A stretch of 64,000 nt of DNA from the NCBI RefSeq assembly GCF_006381105.1, contig NZ_VDET01000021.1, positions 1 to 64,000 on the forward strand, in the 5' to 3' direction. The notes under the pieces were generated by a model. It was not told the DNA's origin and searched no databases. It saw nothing but the letters and a program-made list of their open reading frames with translations. Source of the DNA: Flavicella sediminum. GTDB lineage: Bacteria; Bacteroidota; Bacteroidia; Flavobacteriales; Flavobacteriaceae. The position numbers and the translations under genes were made by a program. Positions 38,078 through 46,236 of the stretch are shown one piece after another; the stretch's first letter is position 1; every line of letters begins with the position of its first letter.

Positions 38078-39937
38078 ATGAGCACTAAAATATTCATTCA
38101 AAGTTTACTGTTAACAGTCTTTTTAGGTCTATACGGATGTAAACAAAAAGAAACAACAAAAGGAGTAGCAACGCAAGCTTTTGACCAAACAGCTAATTGG
38201 GCAATTTTAGAGAAAGCAGATGCCGTTAAAGAAGGAAATATTTATACATGGAATATTGAGGTAAAACATCCTGTAGAGTATTTTGTACAAGTTGTTTTTG
38301 ATGCTTTACCAACAAATACATCTGTAGCAAAAGTAAAGGTAGATGATCAGGAGTTAGCTGGAACATTTCAACAAGATTATACAACGTACAACCACAAAAT
38401 AGTTTCTGAGTTTCAAAAATCAATAAAAATTAGGGATGTTGCTACTAAGCATCTAATAACTATAGAAACGGAAGTCGATTTTAAACAACTAAGATTAGTT
38501 CCTTCTTATAAAACCCCCGTAGGTTCTGGAGTACATCAGAAAGAGTGGTTGAAAATGCATGAATCACCAGAAAAACAAGCCGCTTTAGCATGGTTTAAAG
38601 AGGCTAAGTTTGGAATGTTTATTCATTGGGGACTGTACTCTCAAGCAGGAGGAATGTGGAAAGGAACTAAAATTAACAATTCACCTTATCCAGGACCAAA
38701 AGTAGCAGAATGGATTATGCATGCTTTTCAAATTCCAAGAGAGGTATATGCGCAGTTAGCAAAAACATTTAATCCAGATACCTCTTTTGCTCAGAATATT
38801 GCCAAGTTAGCTAAAAAGGCAGGGATGAAATATGTAGTGATTACTTCTAAACATCACGATGGTTTTGCTTTGTTTGATTCAAAAAGTTCTGAGTATGACA
38901 TGGTAGATGCTACTCCTTATAAAGCAGACGCAGTAAAAGAATTGTATGAAGCTTGTTTAAAAGAAGGTTTAGATTTTGGAGTTTACTATTCTCATGGAAA
39001 TGATTGGAATGATGGAGGAGATGGTAATTATGCGAATGTAAAAAAAGTAAATGATTCTTTAGGAATTTACACACATAGTTCAGGTAAAAACACCTGGGAT
39101 CCGAGTCCAAATACTCATGCGGAATATTATCAATCTAAAAGTTATCCTCAAATTAAAGAGCTAATTGCTTTGTTACCAGAGTTGCGTTTAATTTGGTTTG
39201 ATGGTGAAGGATTTACGACCGAAGAACAATCTTTTCATTTTTACAAAATGGTGTACGATGCAAATCCAAATATTTTGGTAAACAGAAGAGTAGGTTGGGA
39301 CTTTGGAGATTATTTAGATGCAGGAGATAATAAAATACCATCAGCAAAAGAAAAAATAGATAAGTATTGGGAAACTTGTGGAACCACTAATAATTCTTGG
39401 GGATACAAGGTGTACGATCATGACTGGAAAAGCACGAGAGAGTTGTTGTACTATTTTGTAGATATCCTATCAAAAGGTGGAAACTATTTATTAAATATAG
39501 GTCCTGATGGAAAAGGACATGTACCAGAAGCGAGTTCAAAAGGACTTTTAGAAATGGGAGAATGGATTGCCACTAATGGAGAAGCTGTTTATGGAACAGC
39601 ACGTTGGATTGTTGCGAATGAGGGTAAAGAAGAAACACTTTTAGACGGAACAGGTCATAGAGCTGCAAAAGGATTCAAACGTAGTTTTACAAAAAGCGAT
39701 TTTTGGTTTACAACGAAAGACAATTCGGTTTATGCAATTTCATTAGTGCCTTCTTCTACAACGATATTAATTCGTTCTTTAAACAAAGAAATAGGAGTTA
39801 TTAAGGACGTACATATTTTGAATGGACACCCAATTAAATATTGGTCACAAACAGACAAAGGGCTTTTAATTTATTTAAAAACAGCCGTTACTGCCGAAAA
39901 TGGTTTTGTTGTAAAAGCAAATTTCAAACTAAATTAA
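38078..39937 (+). CDS. GH29 alpha-L-fucosidase, lipoprotein
   Basis: About 619 aa from MSTKIFIQSLLLTVFLGLYGCKQKE (lipobox LYGC). The longer reading from 38012 starts inside the previous gene and lacks a proper signal. An N-terminal beta domain of about 150 residues precedes the GH29 barrel: FGMFIHWGLYSQAGGMW, VITSKHHDGFALFDS, FGVYYSHGNDW, and LRLIWFDGEGF carrying the nucleophile Asp. It ends the barrel with NYLLNIGPDGKG. The N-terminal extension, absent from the 22612 and 48624 GH29 proteins, may bind glycan. Surface tethering is inferred from the lipobox. Confidence 0.92.
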   Translation: MSTKIFIQSLLLTVFLGLYGCKQKETTKGVATQAFDQTANWAILEKADAVKEGNIYTWNIEVKHPVEYFVQVVFDALPTNTSVAKVKVDDQELAGTFQQDYTTYNHKIVSEFQKSIKIRDVATKHLITIETEVDFKQLRLVPSYKTPVGSGVHQKEWLKMHESPEKQAALAWFKEAKFGMFIHWGLYSQAGGMWKGTKINNSPYPGPKVAEWIMHAFQIPREVYAQLAKTFNPDTSFAQNIAKLAKKAGMKYVVITSKHHDGFALFDSKSSEYDMVDATPYKADAVKELYEACLKEGLDFGVYYSHGNDWNDGGDGNYANVKKVNDSLGIYTHSSGKNTWDPSPNTHAEYYQSKSYPQIKELIALLPELRLIWFDGEGFTTEEQSFHFYKMVYDANPNILVNRRVGWDFGDYLDAGDNKIPSAKEKIDKYWETCGTTNNSWGYKVYDHDWKSTRELLYYFVDILSKGGNYLLNIGPDGKGHVPEASSKGLLEMGEWIATNGEAVYGTARWIVANEGKEETLLDGTGHRAAKGFKRSFTKSDFWFTTKDNSVYAISLVPSSTTILIRSLNKEIGVIKDVHILNGHPIKYWSQTDKGLLIYLKTAVTAENGFVVKANFKLN

Positions 39938-39958
39938 GCGAGCCAAAATAAAAAAAGC

Positions 39959-42319
39959 ATGGAAAAATCAGGGTTATTATGTTTAAACTTACTACTACTT
40001 TTTTTCTATAGTTGTTCCAATCAAAAAACAGATATTTATGTAAGTCCAACTGGAAATAACACAAATATTGGGACAAAAGAAAATCCGTTAAAAACGATTG
40101 AAAAGGCCTTGGCCTATGCACATTCCATAAAAAAGGAGAAAAACAATGCAACGACAATTCATCTTTTAGAAGGGGAGTATCATTTGTCTTCGACTTTGGT
40201 TATTGATGCAGAATTAAGTAATATTTCAATTGTTGGAGTAGGAGCAGATAAAGTTACCGTGAAAGGTTCCAAAATGCTAGAGGCAAAATGGGAACTGCTA
40301 TCAGAAAATATATGGGTAACAACTATTGATCCTACTTTAGATTTTAGTCAATTATTTATTAATGATGAAAAGCAAGTTTTAGCTAGGTATCCTAATTATG
40401 ATGAAAATGCAGGCTATTGGCAAGGTTTTGCTGCCGACGCCATTGATCCAAATCGAATTTCAAAATGGAAAAAACCGAAAGGTGGTTTTGTACATGCTAT
40501 GCACAGTGGGCGTTGGGGTGGATTTCATTTTGAAATAGTAGCGATGAAAGAAGATGGTGAATTGGAGCTCATTGGAGGACATCAAAACAACCGTCCATCA
40601 AAAATGCATGCAAAATATAGAATGGTAGAAAATGTGTTTGAAGAATTGGATGCTGCTAAAGAATGGTATTTAGACAAGGATACGCACAAATTATATGTTT
40701 GGAATGATAAAAAGGTAGATTTAAATAAAGCTAAAGTCGAAGTAAGTGTTCTAAAACATTTAATTGAAGTAAAAGGAAGTGTGGAAATACCTGTGAAAAA
40801 TGTGGATATTTCGGGAATTAGTTTTCAACATGCTGCCCGAACATTTATGGAAACCTATGAACCCCTTTTGCGAAGTGATTGGACTATTTATAGAGGTGGT
40901 GCTTTGTTGTTAGAGGGAGCAGAAAATGTAAGTATTCAGGATTGTAAATTTACAAATCTTGGAGGAAATGTGATTTTTGCTAGTGGATACAATAGAAACT
41001 TAAAAATTACAGGAAATCATATTTACGATTGTGGAGCCTCTGCTATTTCGTTTGTAGGTGATGCTTCTGCTGTTCGTTCTCCTGCTTTTCAATACAATGA
41101 AATTGTGGCTATAAAAGATATGGACACTTTGGTTGGTCCGAAAAATGAAGTGTATCCGTCAGATTGTCGTGTAGCAGATAATTTAATCCACAGAATAGGA
41201 CGTGTAGAAAAACAAGTAGCAGGAGTTCAGATTTCTATGGCGATGAAAATTCATGTAAAAAACAATAGTATTTACGATGTGCCGCGTGCAGGGATTAATG
41301 TAAGTGAAGGTACTTGGGGTGGTCATATAATTGAATACAACGATGTGTTTAATACGGTTTTAGAAAGTAGCGATCATGGTTCTTTTAATTCTTGGGGAAG
41401 AGATCGTTTTTGGTACCCTAATCGAGCAACATCAGAAGGTTTGGTAAAAGCAAATCCGAAAATGCCTTTGTGGGATGCCATGCACACCACCATTATTAGA
41501 AATAACAGATTTCGATGCGATCATGGTTGGGATATTGATTTAGATGATGGCTCTTCTAATTATAAAATTTACAATAATTTATGTTTGAATAGAGGAATAA
41601 AATTACGTGAAGGTTATTACCGTGAGGTTAAAAATAACATTATGGTCAACAATACGTTTCATCCTCATGTTTGGTTTTCTGCAAGTGATGATGTTTTTAC
41701 AAATAATATTGTGATGAAAAAATACGCAGATATTCGTTTAAAGGCTTGGGGGAAAGAAGTAGATGCTAATTTGTTTCCAAGCAAAGGTGCCTTGTTGAAA
41801 GCACAAGCCAAAGGAACAGATAAAAATAGTGTTTTTGGAAATCCGTTATTTGTAAATCCTGAAAAAGGAGATTTTACAGTTTCAGAAAATTCACCCGCAC
41901 TAAAAATTGGTTTTAAAAATTTCTCAATGAATCAATTTGGCGTTCAAAAACCTGCCTTAAAGGCCATTGCAAAGCAACCAATAATTCCAACTTTGAAAAT
42001 AGAATCTTCAGAAAATTCAAATTCGAAAACTAAAAATTGGAAGGGAATAACACTTAAAGAAATGGAAACCATAGAAGAGCAGTCTTCTTTTGGAACACAC
42101 AATATGGATGGAGTTATTGTGTTAAAAATTGATAAAGAAAGTAAGTACTCAAAATCGACATTGAAAGAAGGAGACGTGATTGTGGGAGTTGAAAAAGAAA
42201 AAATTAAAGATATTTCTAGTTTTATAGACACCTATGGGAAATATGATTATCGAGAGAAAAGCCTATTTACGATAGTTAGAAATCAAAAGGAAATGGTGAT
42301 TGTATTTAATAAATTATAG
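39959..42319 (+). CDS. Right-handed beta-helix glycoside hydrolase (GH141-like) with C-terminal PDZ domain, lipoprotein
   Basis: 786 aa. Lipobox in LLLFFYSCSNQK, then the entry DIYVSPTGNNTNIGTKENPLKTIEKALAYA typical of beta-helix enzymes. Parallel beta-helix repeats cover about 280-580 (NVSIQDCKFTNLGGNVIFASG, NLKITGNHIYDCGASAISF, HVKNNSIYDVPRAGINVSEG). The arrangement resembles GH141, whose founding member is an alpha-L-fucosidase, which fits this locus. The last 85 residues or so (DGVIVLKIDKESKYSKSTLKEGDVIVGVEKEKI) look like a PDZ domain, which is unusual on a glycoside hydrolase. It follows the GH29 gene by 21 bp. Confidence 0.7.
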   Translation: MEKSGLLCLNLLLLFFYSCSNQKTDIYVSPTGNNTNIGTKENPLKTIEKALAYAHSIKKEKNNATTIHLLEGEYHLSSTLVIDAELSNISIVGVGADKVTVKGSKMLEAKWELLSENIWVTTIDPTLDFSQLFINDEKQVLARYPNYDENAGYWQGFAADAIDPNRISKWKKPKGGFVHAMHSGRWGGFHFEIVAMKEDGELELIGGHQNNRPSKMHAKYRMVENVFEELDAAKEWYLDKDTHKLYVWNDKKVDLNKAKVEVSVLKHLIEVKGSVEIPVKNVDISGISFQHAARTFMETYEPLLRSDWTIYRGGALLLEGAENVSIQDCKFTNLGGNVIFASGYNRNLKITGNHIYDCGASAISFVGDASAVRSPAFQYNEIVAIKDMDTLVGPKNEVYPSDCRVADNLIHRIGRVEKQVAGVQISMAMKIHVKNNSIYDVPRAGINVSEGTWGGHIIEYNDVFNTVLESSDHGSFNSWGRDRFWYPNRATSEGLVKANPKMPLWDAMHTTIIRNNRFRCDHGWDIDLDDGSSNYKIYNNLCLNRGIKLREGYYREVKNNIMVNNTFHPHVWFSASDDVFTNNIVMKKYADIRLKAWGKEVDANLFPSKGALLKAQAKGTDKNSVFGNPLFVNPEKGDFTVSENSPALKIGFKNFSMNQFGVQKPALKAIAKQPIIPTLKIESSENSNSKTKNWKGITLKEMETIEEQSSFGTHNMDGVIVLKIDKESKYSKSTLKEGDVIVGVEKEKIKDISSFIDTYGKYDYREKSLFTIVRNQKEMVIVFNKL

Positions 42320-42321
42320 CA

Positions 42322-43467
42322 ATGATGGTAGTGAAACAGTTAAAGGCAAAATTTCTATTTGCGTTTTTGTTATTTTCTTTTGTCATAGGAAACGCGCAAA
42401 CAGACGATCAGTCGAATGGGATGTATGCGAAAATGTATACAACAAAGACTTGGCAAAAATTAGATGTGAATAAGGATGGTAAAGTTGTTGAAAACGAGCA
42501 TACAGATCAAAGAGTTTGGAAGCGTTTAAAGGCATTTGACACAGATAAAGACCAGCAATTGAGTTTTAAGGAGTATGCCGCTAAAGTCAAAATTCCTTAT
42601 TTGGAAACGGGAGGAAAAAGAAAACTAAATGTTTTGTACAAAAAAACAAAAGAAGAAGATTTGTACTTAGATATTTATTTTCCTAAAAACACAAAAGAAG
42701 GAGAACAAGTCCCTGTTGTAATTTATACCCATGGTGGTGGTTGGGCAGCCGGAAGCAGACATGGAGCTGCCAAAGCTTCTTTTAAAACGGTGCATTTAGC
42801 GCTTTTAGAAAAAGGTTTTTGTGTGGTGGCAGTTAGTTACAGGTTGTGGAAAAAAAATGGTACGACTTCAATGCGAGATTGTGTGATAGATTGCAAAGAC
42901 GGGCTACGTTATTTGTCAAAACACAGTTCAGAACTAGGAATTGATAAAAATCGATTTTATTCTTTTGGAGATTCGGCTGGTGGACAAATTTCTCAAATGT
43001 TGTTGTTAAGTTCTTCTGAGAGTTTGGTTGGGGATCCAGATTTGGCAAAATACACCTATAAAATGGCAGCAGGAGTATCGTGGTACGGACCCTGTGATTT
43101 TGAAAAATCAAGTTTGTTTAACCATGATAATCGGGCTAATTTTAGAGATCGATTTGGACCTCGAATTTTAATGCCAACTACCAAAGTAAAAGATAAATTG
43201 GCTTTGTATAGAGAAATGAGTCCTATCAATTATTTAACAAAAAAAAGTGCTCCTTTGTTAATGCTACAAGGAGATAGTGATACCACTATCCCTGTAAAAC
43301 ATGCGTATTATATGCAAGAAAAATCTAAGAAAATCAAGGCTCCTGTTACAATTCGTATTGTTAAAAATGCAGGACATAATTGGCGTAAAGTGGGAGCAGA
43401 TATCAATCCGACTAGGGGAGAGATTGAGCAAACGACTATTGATTTTTTTGTTTCAAATAAAAATTAA
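42322..43467 (+). CDS. EF-hand plus alpha/beta-hydrolase carbohydrate esterase, secreted
   Basis: 381 aa, signal peptide ending near VIGNAQ. Two EF-hand calcium loops are visible at residues 48-59 (DVNKDGKVVENE) and 73-84 (DTDKDQQLSFKE). The rest is an esterase/lipase-type alpha/beta-hydrolase: oxyanion HGGGW at 137-141, nucleophile Ser218 in GDSAGG, an Asp in LQGDSDTTIP and a His in NAGHNW. It is likely an acetyl- or feruloyl-type esterase acting on decorated glycans. It begins two bases after the stop of the GH141-like gene, so the genes are coupled. Confidence 0.8.
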   Translation: MMVVKQLKAKFLFAFLLFSFVIGNAQTDDQSNGMYAKMYTTKTWQKLDVNKDGKVVENEHTDQRVWKRLKAFDTDKDQQLSFKEYAAKVKIPYLETGGKRKLNVLYKKTKEEDLYLDIYFPKNTKEGEQVPVVIYTHGGGWAAGSRHGAAKASFKTVHLALLEKGFCVVAVSYRLWKKNGTTSMRDCVIDCKDGLRYLSKHSSELGIDKNRFYSFGDSAGGQISQMLLLSSSESLVGDPDLAKYTYKMAAGVSWYGPCDFEKSSLFNHDNRANFRDRFGPRILMPTTKVKDKLALYREMSPINYLTKKSAPLLMLQGDSDTTIPVKHAYYMQEKSKKIKAPVTIRIVKNAGHNWRKVGADINPTRGEIEQTTIDFFVSNKN

Positions 43468-43498
43468 AAATACATTTTCATTAAATAAAACGAGAGTT

Positions 43499-45079
43499 AT
43501 GAGTGTTTATACAAAAAAGGTTATGTACTTATTTATAGTAATAAGCCATGTTTTCTACACGGAAAGTTACGCGGTTTCTAAAGGACCCAAACCAAATATT
43601 ATTTACATTTTAGCGGATGATTTAGGCATTGGGGATCTGACTTTTTACAACAAAAAGGGAAAAATACCAACACCTAATTTGGATAAGATGGGGGCCGAGG
43701 GAATGAAATTCACAGACGCCCATACCTCGTCGTCGGTTTGTACACCTACCCGATATGGAATTTTAACCGGAAGGTACAATTGGAGAACTCCTTTAAAAGA
43801 ATTTGTGACTTGGGGAAACTCTCCTACGTTGATTCGTAAAGACCGATTGACGGTAGCCAAATTGTTGCAAAGTCATGGATATCAAACAGCAAATATTGGA
43901 AAATGGCATTTAGGATTGAATTGGTCTATGAAAAATAACAGTCCCGATTTTGAACATTTTTCAGACAGGAAAGATCGAGTAGATCAAAATAAAATAGATT
44001 TTTCTAAGCCGTTAAAATTTGGTGCTTTGAATTTAGGTTTTGATTATTCTTACATGATTCCTGGGTCTTTAAATATGCCTCCTTTTGTGTATTTGGAAAA
44101 TGACAAGGCAACGATGCTTCCTACAAAGAAAACAGAAAGAAAAAGAAGTGAATACCCTTACTCTAGTTGGATCAAAGGAGTTGTTGCAGATGATTTTGTA
44201 CACGAGCAAGTATTGCCAACTTTTGTCAAAAGAACGGTCTCTTATATCGAAGAAAATGCAAATAAAGAAAAACCATTTTTTATTTACATGCCTTTGCCTT
44301 CGCCGCACAGTCCTGTGTTACCAATAGCTCCTTGGAAAGGAAAAAGTGGTATCAACGAATATGCAGATTTTGTGATGATGGTAGATGATTTGATGGGAGT
44401 TATTTTTAAAACACTAAAAGAACAAGGGATAGAAGAAAACACGATGGTTGTTTTTACAAGTGATAATGGTTGTTCAGGAACAGCAAACCTTCCCTTGCTA
44501 AAAAAGAAAAATCACAGTCCGAGTTATATTTATAGCGGTTTTAAAGGAAGTTATTTAGAAGGTGGACATAGAGTGCCATTTATGGTAAAATGGCCTGAAA
44601 AAATTAAACCAAATTCTGTATGTGAGGAAACTATTTGCACCACTGATTTTATGGCAACCATTGCCGATTTGTTGGGCTATTGTTTAAAAGATCATGAAGG
44701 AGAAGATAGTTATAGCATGCTTCCTTTGTTAATTCAAAAAGGTAATTTTGTGAGAGAAGCCACCATTCATCATGATAAGTATGGGGTGTTTGCGATTAGA
44801 AAAGGAGATTGGAAATTGATCGTGTCTCCAAACTCAGGTATTGATGCAGCAGGGAAACCAGCAAAACATAAGAATAAATCTTCAGAAGATATATTGTACA
44901 ATTTAAAAACAGATGTTAAAGAAACGACGAATATTGCCCATAAATATCCAGAAAAAGTAAAAGAATTGAAAGAGTTGTTAATTCAACAAATAAAAGAAGG
45001 AAGAAGTACCAAAGGGAAAATACAAAGTAATGATGAAATTACGACTCCTTGGCCACAAGCTGCTTTTGCCTTTCATTAA
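43499..45079 (+). CDS. S1-family sulfatase (CTPTR group)
   Basis: 526 aa from MSVYTKKVMYLFIVISHVFYTESYA, a signal peptide. The longer reading from 43301 lies inside the preceding esterase gene and is rejected. Motifs: YILADDLGIGD, CTPTRYGILTGRYNWR with Cys81, GKWHLGLNW, MPLPSPHSPVLP, FTSDNGCSGTA, GGHRVPFMVKWP. Same group as 18296 and 53567. The C terminus has GRSTKGK and ends AAFAFH. It lies 31 bp after the esterase, in the same unit. Confidence 0.9.
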   Translation: MSVYTKKVMYLFIVISHVFYTESYAVSKGPKPNIIYILADDLGIGDLTFYNKKGKIPTPNLDKMGAEGMKFTDAHTSSSVCTPTRYGILTGRYNWRTPLKEFVTWGNSPTLIRKDRLTVAKLLQSHGYQTANIGKWHLGLNWSMKNNSPDFEHFSDRKDRVDQNKIDFSKPLKFGALNLGFDYSYMIPGSLNMPPFVYLENDKATMLPTKKTERKRSEYPYSSWIKGVVADDFVHEQVLPTFVKRTVSYIEENANKEKPFFIYMPLPSPHSPVLPIAPWKGKSGINEYADFVMMVDDLMGVIFKTLKEQGIEENTMVVFTSDNGCSGTANLPLLKKKNHSPSYIYSGFKGSYLEGGHRVPFMVKWPEKIKPNSVCEETICTTDFMATIADLLGYCLKDHEGEDSYSMLPLLIQKGNFVREATIHHDKYGVFAIRKGDWKLIVSPNSGIDAAGKPAKHKNKSSEDILYNLKTDVKETTNIAHKYPEKVKELKELLIQQIKEGRSTKGKIQSNDEITTPWPQAAFAFH

Positions 45080-45192
45080 AAAGAAGTATTATTGCAATTA
45101 AACAGCTTAAAATTCCGTGTTACAAAAACAAGCATCTAAAAACGATTGTTGGTAATTATTTTGTAGACTAATAAAAAATAAAAAAATCAAGT

Positions 45193-46044
45193 ATGAAATT
45201 AGTGAGCTTCCTATTCTTGTTTTGTTGTGGCTTTATGGCAAAAGGACAAATTTCTTATGAACCAGATGAAACACTGGTTTATAAAACAACACCACAAACA
45301 AGCTTAAAGCTGCATGTTTTTAAGCCAGAAAATCATAAAAAGAAGGACAAACGCCCTGTAGTAGTTTTCTTTTTTGGAGGAGGTTGGTCTGGTGGTTCGC
45401 CTAAACAGTTTTACCAACAAGCACGATATTTTTCAGAAAGAGGAATTTTGGCTATTTCAGCGGAATATAGAATTTTCAGCAAACATAAAACAACACCTTT
45501 TGATTGTGTGCGTGATGCCAAATCTGCCATACGTTGGGTGCGCGGACATGCTTGTGAATTGGGAATAGATCCTGATAGAGTGATTGCCTCTGGCGGTTCA
45601 GCAGGTGGACATTTAGCTGCAAGTACAGGTGTTATTGAAGGAAATGAAGAAGTAGGAGAAAAGTTGAAAATTAGTTCGGTGCCCAATGCCATGCTTCTTT
45701 TTAACCCGGTAATTGATACCACAGAAAAAGGCTATGGATTGAAGAAAGTAGGGGAAGCTAGAAAAACGGAAATATCGCCTACGAGTCATGTTCGAAAAGG
45801 AATTGTACCCACTTTAATTTTTCATGGAACAGCAGATAAAACAGTTCCGTTTGAAAATGTACAACGTTTTACAAAATTGATGAAAGAAGCAGGGAATAGC
45901 TGTGATTTGGTGGCATTTGAAGGAGAAGGGCATGGTTTTTTTAATGGCTCTTTTTTTAGAAAGAAGAGTACCGATGTTATTTTTAATGCAACCATGGAAA
46001 AATCTATGGAATTTCTAAAAGAACTTCAATTTATTGCTAAATAA
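45193..46044 (+). CDS. Secreted alpha/beta-hydrolase esterase
   Basis: 283 aa with a short signal (MKLVSFLFLFCCGFMAKGQ). Esterase/lipase signature: FGGGW oxyanion loop at 61-65, nucleophile Ser136 in GGSAGGH, catalytic Asp in FHGTADKTVPF and His in GEGHGFFNG. It is the same broad family as the 42322 protein, without the EF-hand segment. Probably removes acyl groups from the glycan. It is preceded by a 113-bp gap without a box and ends before the GH95 operon's control region. Confidence 0.8.
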   Translation: MKLVSFLFLFCCGFMAKGQISYEPDETLVYKTTPQTSLKLHVFKPENHKKKDKRPVVVFFFGGGWSGGSPKQFYQQARYFSERGILAISAEYRIFSKHKTTPFDCVRDAKSAIRWVRGHACELGIDPDRVIASGGSAGGHLAASTGVIEGNEEVGEKLKISSVPNAMLLFNPVIDTTEKGYGLKKVGEARKTEISPTSHVRKGIVPTLIFHGTADKTVPFENVQRFTKLMKEAGNSCDLVAFEGEGHGFFNGSFFRKKSTDVIFNATMEKSMEFLKELQFIAK

Positions 46045-46061
46045 ATTGAAATGCTTATCTA

Positions 46062-46088
46062 CAGCAATTACTTGTGTAATTTGAGTAT
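46062..46088 (+). promoter_or_regulatory. Degenerate second copy of the PUL box
   Basis: It starts CAGCAATT, has TG at positions 12-13 and GAG at 22-24, but the end is GAGTAT rather than GAGAAA. It lies 93 bp upstream of box 3. No -7 element lies 29 nt after it, so if real it would be an accessory binding site of the GH95 operon. Confidence 0.3.
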
Positions 46089-46154
46089 GTAGCTGTCTTG
46101 TAAATCTTCGTAATAGCTCGGTTTAGTCGCATTTATTTTAGGAATGGCCGTATT

Positions 46155-46210
46155 CAGCAATTGTTTGAATGATATGAGAAAATAAAAGTTGAATTAGTTT
46201 TTTAGTTTAG
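46155..46210 (+). promoter_or_regulatory. PUL box 3 and activated promoter (46237 operon)
   Basis: The box (46155-46181) starts CAGCAATT, has TTGAATGA in the middle and ends GAGAAA. The -7-like element TAGTTTAG (46203-46210) ends exactly 29 nt after it and has the same TTAG ending as the susC promoter. The leader is about 20 nt. Confidence 0.7.
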
Positions 46211-46236
46211 CCTTTGTAATATTATACATCCAAACA

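Noticed and set aside
43301-43498. 66-codon N-terminal extension of the 43499 sulfatase
   Set aside because: It lies inside the preceding esterase gene, is basic without signal character, and is followed by a proper signal peptide start at 43499.
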